Below the pieces are notes generated by a model. The model was not told where the DNA came from and did no database searches. It saw only the letters and a program-made list of their open reading frames with translations. Of a stretch of DNA of 64,000 bases, positions 26,004-38,489 are shown piece by piece; the first letter of the stretch is position 1; the number at the start of each line of letters is the position of its first letter. Source of the DNA: Cinnamomum chago (Eukaryota > Streptophyta > Magnoliopsida > Laurales > Lauraceae); contig CP142453.1 of NCBI GenBank assembly GCA_038049695.1, positions 127,137,001 through 127,201,000 on the forward strand, given 5' to 3'. The translations under genes were made by a program, and so were the position numbers.

Positions 26004-29000
26004 AGTCAAACAAACTAATTCTAAATTCTGGCATTGAAGATTTAAAAGAAACCTGAACAGCCTTCGCGCCAACATGGAGTGGGTGCCACCATTGCAACAT
26101 AATTAAGAGAACACTGATAAGAACTCCCAAATGGTAGGCCAGGTGTCTGTCTTTATAGTACAGTATGACCCACTAAAATAAGAGCACAACAAGGGATATG
26201 GGCAACAGCTGGGGAACCTGATAATTTCATTCGTGCATGGAATCATGAGAATTTAGAGATGATCTTTAGTGGAGCCTATTTAGTAAAATCTTCGTGGATC
26301 AAAATAAATGTTCTTTTTTTAGGGGTAGGAATCAAGTAAGAGTAGAGTCACCTTATATTGACCATGTACGTGAATAAAATCTATATATGATCAGTATTAT
26401 GATAAGCCCAACTACTATTAGAACGAGAATTGATGAGAACACATACATGTTAAAAACTTCTTTTTTTGAGTCGTTTTAGGGTATGTTTGTGCCGCCATTT
26501 TTTGGATAGAAAAATGGAGAATTTTTTTTTCCAAAACGAATAAAATCATATTTGGTACAACTGCTTTTCTTCATCGTTTCGAAGAAAAATGTTTTTACTA
26601 GGTGCGGTTGGAATGGGCTTTCTGTGAAACACATTATTTTTACTAGAATTTCAAAAAATTATGTTGGGGGTGATTTTAAATCCTCCAAAAAGTGTCCCCT
26701 GAGGTGGAATTTCAAACCCTCATTTTGATTAAAGCATTTGAAATTTTAACAAAATACATAAAGAGTGGAATTTTAGGAATTCCAAACCACATTTGAGGCC
26801 TTCTAGGAATTTAAAATGACAAGCCAACGCATCATATAAAAAAAAAAAAAAAAAACTCCAACTTCCCAAAAGGTTGTCCATGGAACCTGTTTAATTACCA
26901 AAGCACTGAACAAACGTTCACTCCTACTTTACTTAGTGGGCTCTAGTGACACTAGGTTTGAACGAGTTTTCAAACTGTTCTCAGACAGTCATGGCTAGTA
27001 TTGTAGTATGAACCTAGTGACTTTCTAATAATGAGGGCTGGTCTTTGGAGTAAGGCTACGTGAAGAAGCAGTGCTAAATCATTAGCAAGGTAAAAAGGAA
27101 AATGAGATTGGTGATTTGCATCTACCTCATATGCTGGTAAGATACAAGACTATTGATGCATGTGGCTTGTGGTGGCATTTGTTTGTATTATCAACATATG
27201 AGTGGCTAAGGATTAATTAGAACGAAGAACAACCCTATCTCATTAAATAAGTAAGGATTGACATGTGAAACATGACTGTATTCTACATAGGTGAAGGCCT
27301 TAAAATTGTATAATTTCTAGCTTGGTCAGAAAACAAGTATATAAGTAGGAAAAAAAAACACCTATTTTGGCATCATGCCCAACTTGTATGTACATGTCTC
27401 TAGTGGTGAGCTGGATAGATGTTGGGAAAATAGCTTCTGTATTTAAGGGCTTTCATAAAGAAAAACCCCACTTTCCAAAAGGGTGGTTAGTACAATGCTT
27501 AAGACAAAAGAAATTGCCTAAAAAAGAAGAACTGAAATATAATAAGATGACCCCAAATCTTCAATTTTTGCAGCTTAAAACAATTGGCTTACTAGTGTGA
27601 AGGTTCTGGTGGAGATTGAGCAAAATGTTAAAGCTAAAAAATTGACATGTCATATGAGAATTGATATGTCATCTGGGAATTGTTAACTAGTTATTAGACT
27701 TTCTAAAAAAAAGGTTATTTGACTGAAAGGGATCTCCTATTACCATTTACTACTAAAAACCACATTAGCATCGAAAAAAATTGCATTAGCGGCATTTTTT
27801 CTTTTCTTTTCTTTTTTTCTGTCACTATTGGTCTTTTTTAGCTATGGAAGACTTCTTCCATTAAAATTGCTATTGATGCTTCAGATGCTCTCTAAAAAAC
27901 TAATGGCTGTAGTTTTAACTACATAAAAAAAACTTGGCAGCTATAAATGACCAATAGAGGGAGAAAAAAAAAAAGCCGCCATGGCTTTTTTCCGCCACTA
28001 AATTGAACTCATGCTTCCTCACACTCACACCTATGTCCTTTAACTAGGTTTTTATTTTAAAGTCTTTTAACCAATTGAACTGCAGCCGAGGACAATTTGT
28101 CTTAGATTCTTAATCGTTTAGGAGTCAAATGAGTTGAATTAGATTCATAGGTGGATCTTAATTGTTTCTCCATCTATAAAAATACAATACAAGGTCGCCC
28201 ACATTGTTGGACCATGAATGCGCATGTTCCTAATTTTAACATGATTGGATGATCATAGCCATTGAATCAAGTTCCTAGAAAAATGGACAGTTTGTGGATC
28301 GTTATCAATCCAAAATTCGATCTGTTTAGAGCCACAGTGGACGTTTACATCTCAACGGGGAAATGCAGGGTGTTAGACCTTTCAAAATTCACAATATATG
28401 TATGTTAGATGAATGATAATTTGATCCATCAGTGGTCCAACATAATGATGGGCCAAGGCCCATAAAATTGCAGTGGCCAGAGGGAGGATCCTTGTCTTAT
28501 AGTCCTCGCTGCTGATGGATCACACAACACCCAAATGATTTCTTTCATGGGAGAGCCGTAACCCAATGATCAATGTCATGGACTGCTTGAGCCCAGATTT
28601 GGACTGGTTGGGTCAGGTCCATCCCAATTCAGTTTTTCTTAGCCGATGCCAAGCCTAGTGACAAAACACAGAGCCAAAGGTTGACCGGTACAGTTAAATG
28701 GATTGGATGGGTAGGATCTTTGAGTCGGGGGATTTCTGTTCAATGATGGACCCAGGATTTGTGCTTGAGGAGTGTTTGTGGGCCCAGACAGGCAATTGGA
28801 ATTTTGTAATAAATTCAAAATTTTCATGTAGGTTTTCGGGGCGGACGCAGGATTTTCATGTAAATTTTCGAAGCAGAGCTAGATTTTTCATTATGGTTTT
28901 AAAAGCAGACCGAGGTCCAACGGGTGTGTCCGCCCCGACATGGATGTACGTGGGTCCGCACCTGAGTCTATCTACAATGGAGCAATCAGATTAAAAGACA

Positions 29001-30016
29001 GAATTATGGCCCATTTATCAAACTACGTCACTATCCATTCCGTGTAGTTTTCTGTGTTGTGTTCCTTAGATTCCTTTTGCTTCTCTTCTACAGAGCTCTC
29101 TGGTCCACTAATCCGAGCAACTTCTACTTTTCTCTGTTCAAATATCTTCGTCAAGATGTCAAGCTTTAACAACCTAACTGCGTGATGCATGGCATATAAA
29201 TAGAATCACGAGAAGATGCTAAGAAGATGCTACTTGATGCTCATTTTTGGAGATCACTTTGATCTCCATTTTTAACCACCCTACATATTCGGTTCTTACC
29301 TATCTTAATGCAAATAAACAAGGCCTTAACAACAATAACATATTAAGATTCTAATGTTTTCAAAACAAAGATAATACTTGTAAAATGAGTCTAGCTAGAT
29401 AGCTTTCAGGGCTTCTGCCTTGTGAACAGAAGGCCAAGCCCAAACCCAGAAGTCAATGGGCCTACTTTATAGACTTGTTGGGCCAATTGAATTACAAACG
29501 TTGACCATCAGAAAACCCAATAAACCAACCTGCTAATTTACAAAGTGCATTTCCCTATGCAGCCCAACCAGTTCCACTTGAATATATTCCTTCCCTGGTT
29601 ATAAACAAGTTGGTCCAGGTCGGCTCGAAGGGTCCATACACAAACTTGTTGGGCCTTTTTTCACAGGTTAGGTCCTTCCGTAATCAGGTTTGGGTAAATG
29701 GGGATTAATTTCTTTCTAATCTGATGTAATCAGGTCAATGTGATTTGATTGCCATCCAATAAAATGGCCCATTCTTGGAATTTTCAGGTCAGGTCAGGGC
29801 CCATTTGAGCCTTTACCATAGTTCATGTGGCAAACTCCTAAACCCTTCTTCCAAAAAAACAGTATTACATGCTTCAGATTTCTCTCCTAAATTTATTCCC
29901 ATCCTACCCTCCATTGAAGACTCAAACCTGAAACAGTCAATACTATTCCCATGTGTTGCTGATTTTGTTTTGTCTCACATCTTCTTAAAAAGAATAAAAC
30001 AACTATAAGAAGGAAA
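22151..30016. other. Long intergenic spacer, no gene supported
   Basis: I see no coding exon. A (TC)n microsatellite occupies 25969-25999. A TATA-like CTATAAAG at about 24535 followed by a well-placed ATGGCC at 24615 opens a frame of only ten codons, so no gene is called. Short open frames at 25629-26130 and 27367-27600 match nothing I know. Confidence 0.4.
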
Positions 30017-30046
30017 ATGAGAAAACAGGAAATCGGGTTTTTCATG

Positions 30047-31118
30047 ATGGAAACCCAAGAATTGAAAACCATTTCCAAAAAACCCTCCCTCCTCCCCAAC
30101 AACACCAACAATGACCATTCCCTAACTGTCTTAACCACCTCTGTAGGGTTAGGGTTAGGGTTAGGGTTTGGGTTATTCTACTTCTTCACACCCCAAACCC
30201 TAAAACCAGTCTCCTCCGCCATCAAAGCAGCAGATGGAGCTATCAAGGGCACCAAACACCTACAGAAGCTCACATCCCCATCTCCCTCTGCCTTCCTCTT
30301 CTTCTCCAAGTACCTGATCAAATTCACTGACAAGGCATCCAAACACCCCATTTTCAACAAAACAAACTCTCAAAACCTCTCTCTGGTCACCAAGAAGCTC
30401 AAAGCTTATATGGCTGCCTTCAATTTAGTCCGATATCTGCAGTTTCCACCCGCTGTGGGAAGTGGGTTTTTGGGAATTGGGGTTTTGAGCATTGGGTACA
30501 AATTCTCTAAAAATCTGGTGAGGGTTTTGGAGGGATTTGTGGGAATTCAGCTGGACTCGGCTGTCCGAACGGGCTTCGAAGCGGTGGAGTTGTTGGTAAA
30601 GACTGCAGCTTTGACGAGGGAATTGTCGAGATTTGGGAATTGGGTTAGGCGCAAGAGGAGGTGTGAGATTGAAGATGGTGGTAATCCGGTGGAAACAGCG
30701 GCGAAACCAGCAAATGTCTTAGTAAGAACCCATGATTTTAAATTCCGGGTTTGTTTGAATTATCATAGAAATGATAGATTCTGTTGTTATTGTTATGATG
30801 ATTGTAGTTATTTTGGAAGGTTGGGTCCTAATTATCCTTTTTGTGAGAAGGATTTGATTGTAAAAGAGTCTTTACAAACATGTCTGTCTGAGTTGCTCTG
30901 CTTGGCGCTTCCTGTTCATGAGCAAATTCAACCAAGAGGAAGGAAATTGCAATTACGGGATTTATATTATTAGTTGTAATATTAGAATGAGAGGAAATGA
31001 ATTCACACCTATTTGGGTTGTTCTTGTGTACATTGATACCTTTGCTATGTTTAAAAAATCCGAGTTTGACATGAAATTGTTTGTTCAGCTTCTGAGTTCA
31101 ACTTTACTGCAGGATTGA
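30047..31118 (+). CDS. Hypothetical membrane protein, probably two exons
   Basis: I do not recognise this protein. The open frame from 30017 has an in-frame ATG at 30047 with better context (ATGATGGAA), which I prefer as the start. Coding character holds to 30721, where the AT-poor, codon-like sequence changes to AT-rich sequence at a good donor (TTA|GTAAGA). An acceptor at 31111-31112 followed by GAT TGA would close the frame at 226 aa. Residues 29-47 are hydrophobic and glycine-rich (a likely membrane segment) and a second weaker hydrophobic stretch lies at about 133-150. The region between is lysine-rich and helical in character, and RRKRR occurs near residue 201. Without splicing, the frame would run to 30973. 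Exon 1 is well supported; the short second exon is a guess. Confidence 0.55.
30145..30203. repeat. Telomere-like GGGTTA run and hairpin inside the ORF
   Basis: Three GGGTTA units followed by GGGTTTGGG (30145-30175) encode the GLGLGLGFG stretch of the membrane segment. TTAGGGTTTGGG at 30161-30172 is the perfect inverse of CCCAAACCCTAA at 30192-30203, giving a 12-bp stem with a 19-nt loop. Confidence 0.8.
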
Positions 31119-32707
31119 AATACATAGCAGTTAAGAGTTCTGCAAGACATTAAGCAACTTGGCTGAGTTTGTAATTGCCTTTTTTTTAATATAAATGTCT
31201 CCTTGTCTGTTACCCTATTACCCCAAAGGATTGAACCTGAAAAACTGAGGTATGAACTCATACTTCTGATCCCTGTAATAATCAGATTTGTTTTGAGACA
31301 CAGATTTGGGTCCAGTTAATGTTGGATCTGACCATATCTGCTTGCCCATTTTTCTAATGACATTCTTCTAATATTAGGAACTTTTAGTGCTGAAATCATT
31401 GGCATACTCTAGGAGTCTAGAATCTAGGCTTGGTTCTGGACCTATAATTCCATTTAAACTTGAATCTCTATATTTAAGACAATTGGGTTAAGATTTCACT
31501 CTTGGACATTTAAATTCATGTTTGATTCAATCTGGATCTGGATCCAGGACCCTGAATAGCTAATCATTTCCAGATATACCCAGATCTGACCCACCATATG
31601 CAGGCCAAGGGTTTTTTTTTTTTTTTTTTTTTAATAAATTTATGAAATCTTTTTGTTTAAGCAATCAACCGTCATTATCATGAAAGCCTTTTCCCATCTT
31701 TGTCGGGTCAATTTAAACACAATTATAGCCCCAAAATGAATCAATTTCCATGTTGATGTAGGAGAGTAGCGGCTTACAGTCAAATGACCTAATTGGTTTA
31801 AAGCTTTTCTATTCAGAAAAGAGTAATGCAAGCAATGGAGTATGCATTGTAGTTGGTTGATAAAGACCAAGAAGTAAAAGTAAAGAGAATTAATTATATG
31901 GCTATATTGGTTAAGTTAGAACCAAATACAAAAATCATAAACATTATTAGTCCTTATGCACCCCAAACAAGACTAAGTGAGAGCAAGGAAAAAGAAATTT
32001 TGAGAATTTAATGTATGGGTTAATATGAGATATACCAACTGGGATCATTCAGAAAAAAGTAAAAAAAAAAGCCAAAGGAAAGAAGAAGAAGAAAGAAGAT
32101 ACATATACCTACTGGGATCATTAAAAAAATATCTATACATACTGGGGAAAGTTCTATAATCGGAGACTTAAAATGCTCATGTGGGGAAGAAAGGATATGG
32201 CCATTACAGAGAACATGGAGGATCTTGTTTTGGGTAAAAGAATGAGGTAGGGTAGGCTATTCTCAACTTTTCTGTAGTTGATCTCACAATACTAGTACAC
32301 ACTTTGAGAAGAAGGACACTTTGTAGCATTTAAGTGGGTTTCTTAGGACAGAATAGCCTACTTTTTACTGAGGCATAGAGAGATCTGCAAGGTCATCCTG
32401 GGAAAGTCTTACAAGTTACAACACAATATAGATTACTGATTTCAGATGTTCTTATCAAAACTAAGATACTGATAATGAAGTAAATTGCCCAAAAATAAGA
32501 TGGTGTAATTTAAAAGGGGAAAAATAACAGCACTTGGAGAGAGATTTGAGGCACTGCGATTAGAATTAGAAAAGAATTAGGCTGTAAATTCTAATGAAGT
32601 GTGGGATTAAATGGTGGGTTGTATTAGGTAGGTTGCTAAAGATGTGCTTGAAGAGTCCAAGGGAAAGAACAGATATACAAAGAAGGAGACCACTCTCGTG
32701 AAATATA
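31119..32707. other. Spacer with an RTE-LINE tail, no gene seen
   Basis: A 22-nt T-run at about 31611-31632 precedes, on the minus strand, a segment reading GACCCGACAAAGATGGGAAAAGGCTTT (31690-31720 region). This resembles the 3' end of RTE-type LINEs. The left part of the decayed RTE element described at 32.9 kb may begin in the right part of this stretch. Confidence 0.45.
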
Positions 32708-32724
32708 AATTTTGAAACACTTTT

Positions 32725-32894
32725 TTTTTTCTTTTTTTTTATGATGGAGGGTATTCCAGCCCTTTGGACCGGACTAATCCCTACAGGCCCAGGGGGATGT
32801 GGGTAAATCTCCCCAATGTGGTAGTGCAGATTCGAACCCTCAACCTTCGAGAGCAAACCATGGTCCTAGGCCAACTGAGCTACCCCTTGGGGTT
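32725..32894 (-). mobile_element. tRNA-derived SINE, copy 3, with 17-bp target duplication
   Basis: On the minus strand the element starts AACCCCAAGGGGTAGCTCAG. It has an A-box TAGCTCAGTTGG, a B-box GGTTCGAATCT, the family 3' block (CTGGGCCTGTAGGGATTAGTC, then GGAATACCCTCCATCAT) and an A-rich tail. The direct repeat AATTTTGAAACACTTTT flanks it at 32708-32724 and 32895-32911 without mismatch. Intact polymerase III boxes and a perfect duplication make this the youngest-looking copy here. It is inserted at the left edge of the decayed RTE LINE. Confidence 0.92.
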
Positions 32895-33348
32895 AATTTT
32901 GAAACACTTTTAATGAGGAGAAAACATTGTTTGTGAAATGACAGACCTAGAAAGGTATAAGTTAACAAAAGGTGCAGCTAAGAAAGCTATAAATAAAGTC
33001 AAGTATGAAGCTCATAGAAAATTTGTATGTTATTTGAGGACCAAAGGGAAGAGAAGGGTATCTAAGCTTGCAAAGATCGAGGAAAGGAACTAGAGACCTT
33101 GGCTGTGCTTGTCTATTTCCATTTCCATGAAAATGTACCTTATCTTCAGGTAATATGAAAAATGAGAGCCGTTTTTATCCTCCCACAGAGAAAAAGGTGG
33201 TGTTTGGACACCTATTTCCCTCTCAAGTACAGTCCTTGCCCCCTTCATGTCTCCCCTTTGCCCCCCATTATTTCATGGCTTATACTTTTCTCTTAAAAAG
33301 AGAAGAAGTAGGGTGTAATGAGCTAGAACTTTTTCGTTTATACTATTT

Positions 33349-33394
33349 ATGGAAATGTACCTTATATCTAGGTAATAAATAGGTACATTTCCAT
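33349..33394. repeat. 13-bp perfect inverted repeat
   Basis: ATGGAAATGTACC (33349-33361) and GGTACATTTCCAT (33382-33394) are exact inverses separated by 20 nt. A related direct copy of the left arm lies near 33125. It sits just left of the miniature LTR element; its origin is unknown. Confidence 0.7.
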
Positions 33395-33412
33395 GGAAAT
33401 TAAGCATCCTAA

Positions 33413-33664
33413 TGTTAAGTAGATTTGTCTTCCGCTTCATAACAGCTTGAGCTTTTGGGATGTATTTGCTAGTCATATTTGACATGGTATCAGAGCCATG
33501 CCAAGTCTCGAGGTTAAATCCCTGAGGGGCGTTGTTCCCCAAAATTTCATGGGCAGGCACGAGTGGGTTACGAATTCAAACGGCATCCTATTCGCGGGGT
33601 GGGGGTTGCTTTCGCTTCCTAATAGTTTAAGCTTTTGGGATGTATTGGCCAGTCGGATTTGACA
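33413..33664 (+). mobile_element. Miniature LTR retrotransposon (SMART/TRIM-like, 252 bp)
   Basis: LTR1 is 33413-33484 (72 bp, TG...CA) and LTR2 is 33607-33664 (58 bp, TG...CA). They share the block TTGGGATGTATT and a TTTGACA end. LTR2 lacks about 14 bp present near the start of LTR1. The primer-binding site TGGTATCAGAGCCATG starts at 33485 and matches the initiator methionine tRNA 3' end. A G-rich polypurine-like tract (33592-33605) precedes LTR2. CCTAA flanks the element on both sides (33408-33412 and 33665-33669). There is no coding capacity. The size is within the range described for SMART elements. Confidence 0.88.
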
Positions 33665-35292
33665 CCTAACATATCCCTTGATCATATAAGATAACAGTAA
33701 GTATAGAACTGGAAGTGTATTGGTAAAAGAGGAGGAGGTCACATATAACAGGGTATGTAATGTAGAGCCAGTAAATAAGGTTCCAAGTGAAGTAGACTAT
33801 GATGTAGAAGCAAATCAGGGAATGATTGATGAAATATCTAAAACAGAAGTCAAGACAGCTTTACTTAGGATGAATTAAAGTAAAAGGGCATTGTGACTAG
33901 ATGCCATACCTATAGAAATATGGGTTTTGACGGACAATTGGAATTTATCGGTTAACCAATAAATCTTTCATACAAGAAAAGTACCCAATGAATGGAGAAA
34001 AAGCACTATGGTCCTATTTTAACAGTAGAAGGGATACTCAAAACTGTGCAGACTGACATGCTATCAAATTATGAGCCATGCGATGAAATTTTGGGAGAGA
34101 GTAATTGAGGACTGCCCACAATAGAAATCAAATGTTTTAGAGATCCAATTCAGGTTTATGTCAGGCAGATTAGATCTACTATAAAAGCCATTACATATCA
34201 ACCAAACTCATGGAAAAGTTTAGAGAGGTACAGAAATTTACATACGGTTTTTACTGATTTAAAGAAGGCTATGTAAGGATACTGAGATGCCAATTTGACA
34301 AACATTGATGGAAAAAATGCATCCTTAATATAAAAATCATTGAAGACATGTACATTTGGCCAATAATGAGTGTGGGAAGACACCTGAGTTCCTAGTTGGA
34401 ATTGGATTACACTAACAGTTCGCTTTGGGCCCCTATTTGTTCTTCTTAGTTACAGGTACCTTAACTATATATTAAATAAGTAGTTCCATGGTGTATGTTG
34501 TTTGTAGATGATGTGCTACTTATTCGATAGACAAGAAAGCAAGCAAATAATAAGCTACTCTAGAGAAAGGCTTTACAAAAAAAATAAGTTGAGAAAAAAG
34601 AGCAAATCTAAGATGGAATATATGGATTGCAAGTTTAGCGAATTTGAGAGTGGGGGAAATGAGTTAATAAAAATTGAAAATAATGTAGTACTACAGTGAT
34701 GGATATCAATACCTAGGCGCAACTATTGAGCAAAATAGAAGGTTTGAGTAGGGTGTAACAAACAGGATAATGAGTGGGCAGTAAAGTGAATAAAAGTGAG
34801 TAAATTGTAATGAGATTGTCGAGTGCCACTTCAATTAAATTTCTGTTTCTACAAGATGATTGTTAGACCTGCTATACTATATTGAGCTGAATCTTGGTGA
34901 CAAAAATGAGAAGAAGTGGAAGTACAGTTTGCAGAAATGCTCATGCTAATAGGAATGTGTGAAGTGGAAAGCAAGGATAGAATTAGAAATGAACACATGA
35001 GAGGAAACTTACTAGTATCTCATAGAAAGGAGAAAAAAGTTTCATTTGAAATGGTATGGGCCCTATGGGCACTGCACGAAGAAGACCCAAGGAGTCCCTA
35101 TAAGACATATTGGAGGGTTGCATTTTCAAGGAACTGGGAAAGGGGGAACACCATTAATTAGAGACTTTACAGGTAGTATTGTGAAAAGACATGATCAATT
35201 TAGTTCTTAAAAATATGGCTGCAGATAGGGTTGAGCAAAAAGTAGAACTCTTGAAGTGACCCAAGTAGATGGGATGAGGCTTAGATGATGAT

Positions 35293-37366
35293 AGAGCCAT
35301 TTGCCCAACTCACCATATCTTTTAATTTTTTTTTTCTCTTTTGGGTAGTATATAAAAAGAAAAAAGAGAAGGAGAAAGTCAGGAATAACTATCTATCTGG
35401 ATAGATATATCTTATGCCTCTTGAATAAATATAATCCAATAATATAGCCAAGGTATCTGTAATATCATATGAGGTGCTAAGAGGATGAGTATTCCATGGT
35501 TCTGTTGTCAAACTAATGTGCCTTCTCTGACTTACACAGGTGTCTGGGGCCAAACTTTCTCAAACAAATTCGCTACTTACAGCAACTTGCATTGGCATCC
35601 ATCACAGACTAATTGAAAGATGCTTATATTAGCTCAACAAAGCATTTGAGTCACTGTCAAGAAATGGCCTAGCCATTCCTAAAAGCTTGAAATGGTCTGG
35701 GCCATGGGACCTACCTGGAAGCAGGGGGGTTAGGGGTGGGGTTTGAAAGGTCTCCTCCTAAGAGAAACCTGTTTGCAAAAAAAAAATTAGAGAGAAACAT
35801 CCAATCAAGGGTGATACTGTTTTGAGGGCATAAAGTTGATCAAATTCTAGCCTTCAGAAAAAGCCAGATATGTGTTAAATTTTGCATAATCAGCTTTGGG
35901 CCTATAAATTTGAATGAGTGTAAAAATGGGGGAGTGGGGAGGTTGGTTATGGGGTGTGAAAGGGTTAAATTGAACATAGGGTGGTGAGGTGGACCTGCAG
36001 GCCAGGCGGTTCCTTGCTTGGGGACCAGCTAATCAGTTTAGTAGTAGGCAGTTCCTTACAATAACTCATCAACTTCAGGTTATGCTCAATGAAGTAGTGG
36101 GCAACAAATTATGAACTTGAAGTCAAATCAGTCAGGACCTTTTTGTATTGGGAAAATGTTGTAGAAAGGGATAAATATAAAGATGAAAGCATTACTAGGA
36201 TAGGGTCTTCAGATGAGTGAGGAACTTTCAGAGGTTGGACCACTGGTGCCAAACCAATGCTAGACGTTGTCAAGAGATAACAAATCGAGGAATCTGATTA
36301 ATATTGGTCTTCAGATGGATGATGTATGTGAATGTGTGCTCCTTCTGTTCAATATAGCTTCTAATTTTCTCACAATTCTTTTTGGTATTACAAATGAAGT
36401 TACTGTATGGATGGGCTCCATGTTTCAGTTGTCCAGAATGTTTATCTGTTGGTACCCAGCTTAAATGCAACAAGGCAGCAAAGTCCTTATCCCCCATAAA
36501 ATTTTAGCTATCTGATAATTGGCATAAGCTTGGACGGGTAAAATAATTTCAACAGTTAGGAGATTGTTTTTCATTTCCAATCAGCATTGGGTATTACTCC
36601 CTCCAATGAGCAACTTCGACCAGGAAAAGATGGGCCCTAAGAATTTGGCTCAAATGAACTGTAGTTACAGCATCCATTATTTGATACCACATTTGCACGA
36701 ACCTTGGTAACATACTGTCATCTTTCTTATAAGATGAACCATCTGAGAGGCTTGCTAATTTGATCTCCCTTCAAAATATTGTTATATAAAGTCTCAGGGG
36801 TTCTTTTCTACAGCTTTAGATGATTTTTCCTGGATTTTTTTCTACAGCTTCAGACTGTGAGATGCTTAGTGGTCTATAGAAAATTTAAGGAACACAGTAA
36901 CAACACCACCACCACATAAACATACACCAAATAGAACACGATTCCATGTCCTTCACTGAATCATATCTGCTTTTATTTGATGCATTTGAGCTTGCTGGCC
37001 TGGAACTTAAGCCTCAATACAATAAATAATCCGAACTGCTAAATTTAATGCATCACCTCAAAAGGGATTTGATGGTAGCTGCATGTGAGGAGCAATGATG
37101 AAGCAACTATTCTCAAGAAGTTGAAGGCGGCTGAGTGTATCCTGTGTTTTTGGCCTGAGAAGATAGTGACACATTTCTCCAAACATCGATCTCTAGAAAC
37201 AAATATATGCAGCCAAGAATGCAGCTCGTGTCATCTGGATGAACCCTTTCTCATGACTTGTAGTGATTCCAGTGAGGCCTTTTTGTTTGCTCTGCTCTAG
37301 GTCGTGACCTCTGAATATCAGAGGTTTTACAAATACATTCCTTTCGATGCTGATCTACAAAAATTA
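35293..37366. other. Spacer and 3' flank of the CCT gene
   Basis: No exon or intact mobile element is recognised. Open frames such as 37085-37300 lie antisense to the probable 3'-UTR of the CCT gene and show no family match. A second possible AATAAA (minus strand) lies near 36972. Confidence 0.4.
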
Positions 37367-37372
37367 TTTATT
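37367..37372 (-). terminator. Candidate poly(A) signal of the CCT gene
   Basis: AATAAA on the minus strand, about 140 bp after the stop at 37513-37515. It is supported by motif and spacing only. Confidence 0.4.
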
Positions 37373-37512
37373 CCCATACTTGCAATATATCTTCTCCATT
37401 ACATTTAACAATTGCATTGCAACTCATTTTATTGGATAGGATGAATGTCACATTTTCATTGGAATGGTGGTTTTTAAAAAAATGTACAAACTCGACCTCT
37501 TCACGAAGCGGC

Positions 37513-38454
37513 TCATATCCAAGATTGGATGGGATAGTTGCACTTGAAGGAATTCACTCCACTGATATGGGCAAAGATGTCTGCAGAATCAATCATCTCT
37601 TCTTCTTCCTTCACTCCTACCTGTTTGAAAGAAAGAGAGAGAAAAACAGTTAAGAGACAATGTTAACACCGAAACATTTAGAGGCTCATTAAGACACTAA
37701 AGAAAAAATAAGTACTTAATTTCTTGAAGACATCCAATCTTGTATTTTTATTTACAAATGTGTTGAACCTTATGAGTTCGAGATAGAACATGCTTTTGTT
37801 TGAACAACTATAACGTTCTTTAAGCATATATAGATAGGCAAACATGATTTCTGTATGGGTCTGTAGAAACTATTTATGGTCGTGCATGTAGTGAATGTAA
37901 AAAGAAGATGTAATTTTTATTCACATCAACTATGGGGAAATAGTTGAACTGTGGATGGATAAACAGTACTGTTCCTTATAATCTAGCAGAATGATGTGGT
38001 CTAACAGTCACTCTTCTGCTGCCTTTAAGATCCCCTTGATTTTGTTGTTCCTTTCCAAAGCAATGGGGGAAGACAGGAAAACCCCATTTTAGCAAAATTG
38101 ATTGAATCTCTGGAAATTATGGAACAAAGTTACTATCCCAACCTAAGCTATTAAAAAAAGATACTGTGGTCTAATAACTAGCTAGCACATTTTTGTAGTT
38201 TGAAAGTTGGTAGAGGATGAGAAATGAAGTCACCTCTTCATCTTCATCATCTTCATGATTGCTGCAGCTGGGTCTTGTCACGTCTCCAAAATCGTCGTTC
38301 TTTGCAAATCTTCCTCTAACACGAGGTCGGCTGTCCGCCAGAGTTTTGCGGCAAGCATACTGCAATACCTCTTGCATTGTTTAGCAAATGATAACCCAAA
38401 ACATTTACCAGCAAAGTGATGTGCCAGAAACTAATGCATGTCCTACCAATCAAG

Positions 38455-38489
<35 letters not shown>

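Larger units (their letters stand above)
32912..35292 (+). mobile_element. Decayed RTE-type LINE (reverse transcriptase remnant)
   Basis: Fragments in shifting frames align by eye with plant RTE-clade ORF2: KLAKIEER near 33065, PDAIPIE-like near 33900, VPNEWRKSTMV near 33985, LMSHAMKFWERVIE near 34070, a reverse-transcriptase FVDDVLL core near 34505, MEYMDCKFS near 34612 and KDRIRNEH near 34972. Many stops and frameshifts show it has long been dead. The 3' end at about 35260-35292 has GACCCAAGTAGATGGGATGAGGCTTAGATGATGAT, the expected RTE tail. A SINE at 32725-32894 and a miniature LTR element at 33413-33664 are inserted in it. Confidence 0.8.

Noticed and set aside
25903-26130. Small secreted-peptide gene on the minus strand
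   Set aside because: The apparent signal peptide depends on a TTG start; the first ATG gives a short frame that runs into a microsatellite.
37085-37300. Plus-strand Cys-rich open frame
   Set aside because: It is antisense to the probable CCT 3'-UTR and has no cysteine spacing of a known domain.
38171-38233. Extension of the fourth CCT exon to its frame stop
   Set aside because: A donor at 38233-38232 and a family-matching last exon at 37513-37620 explain the gene better.
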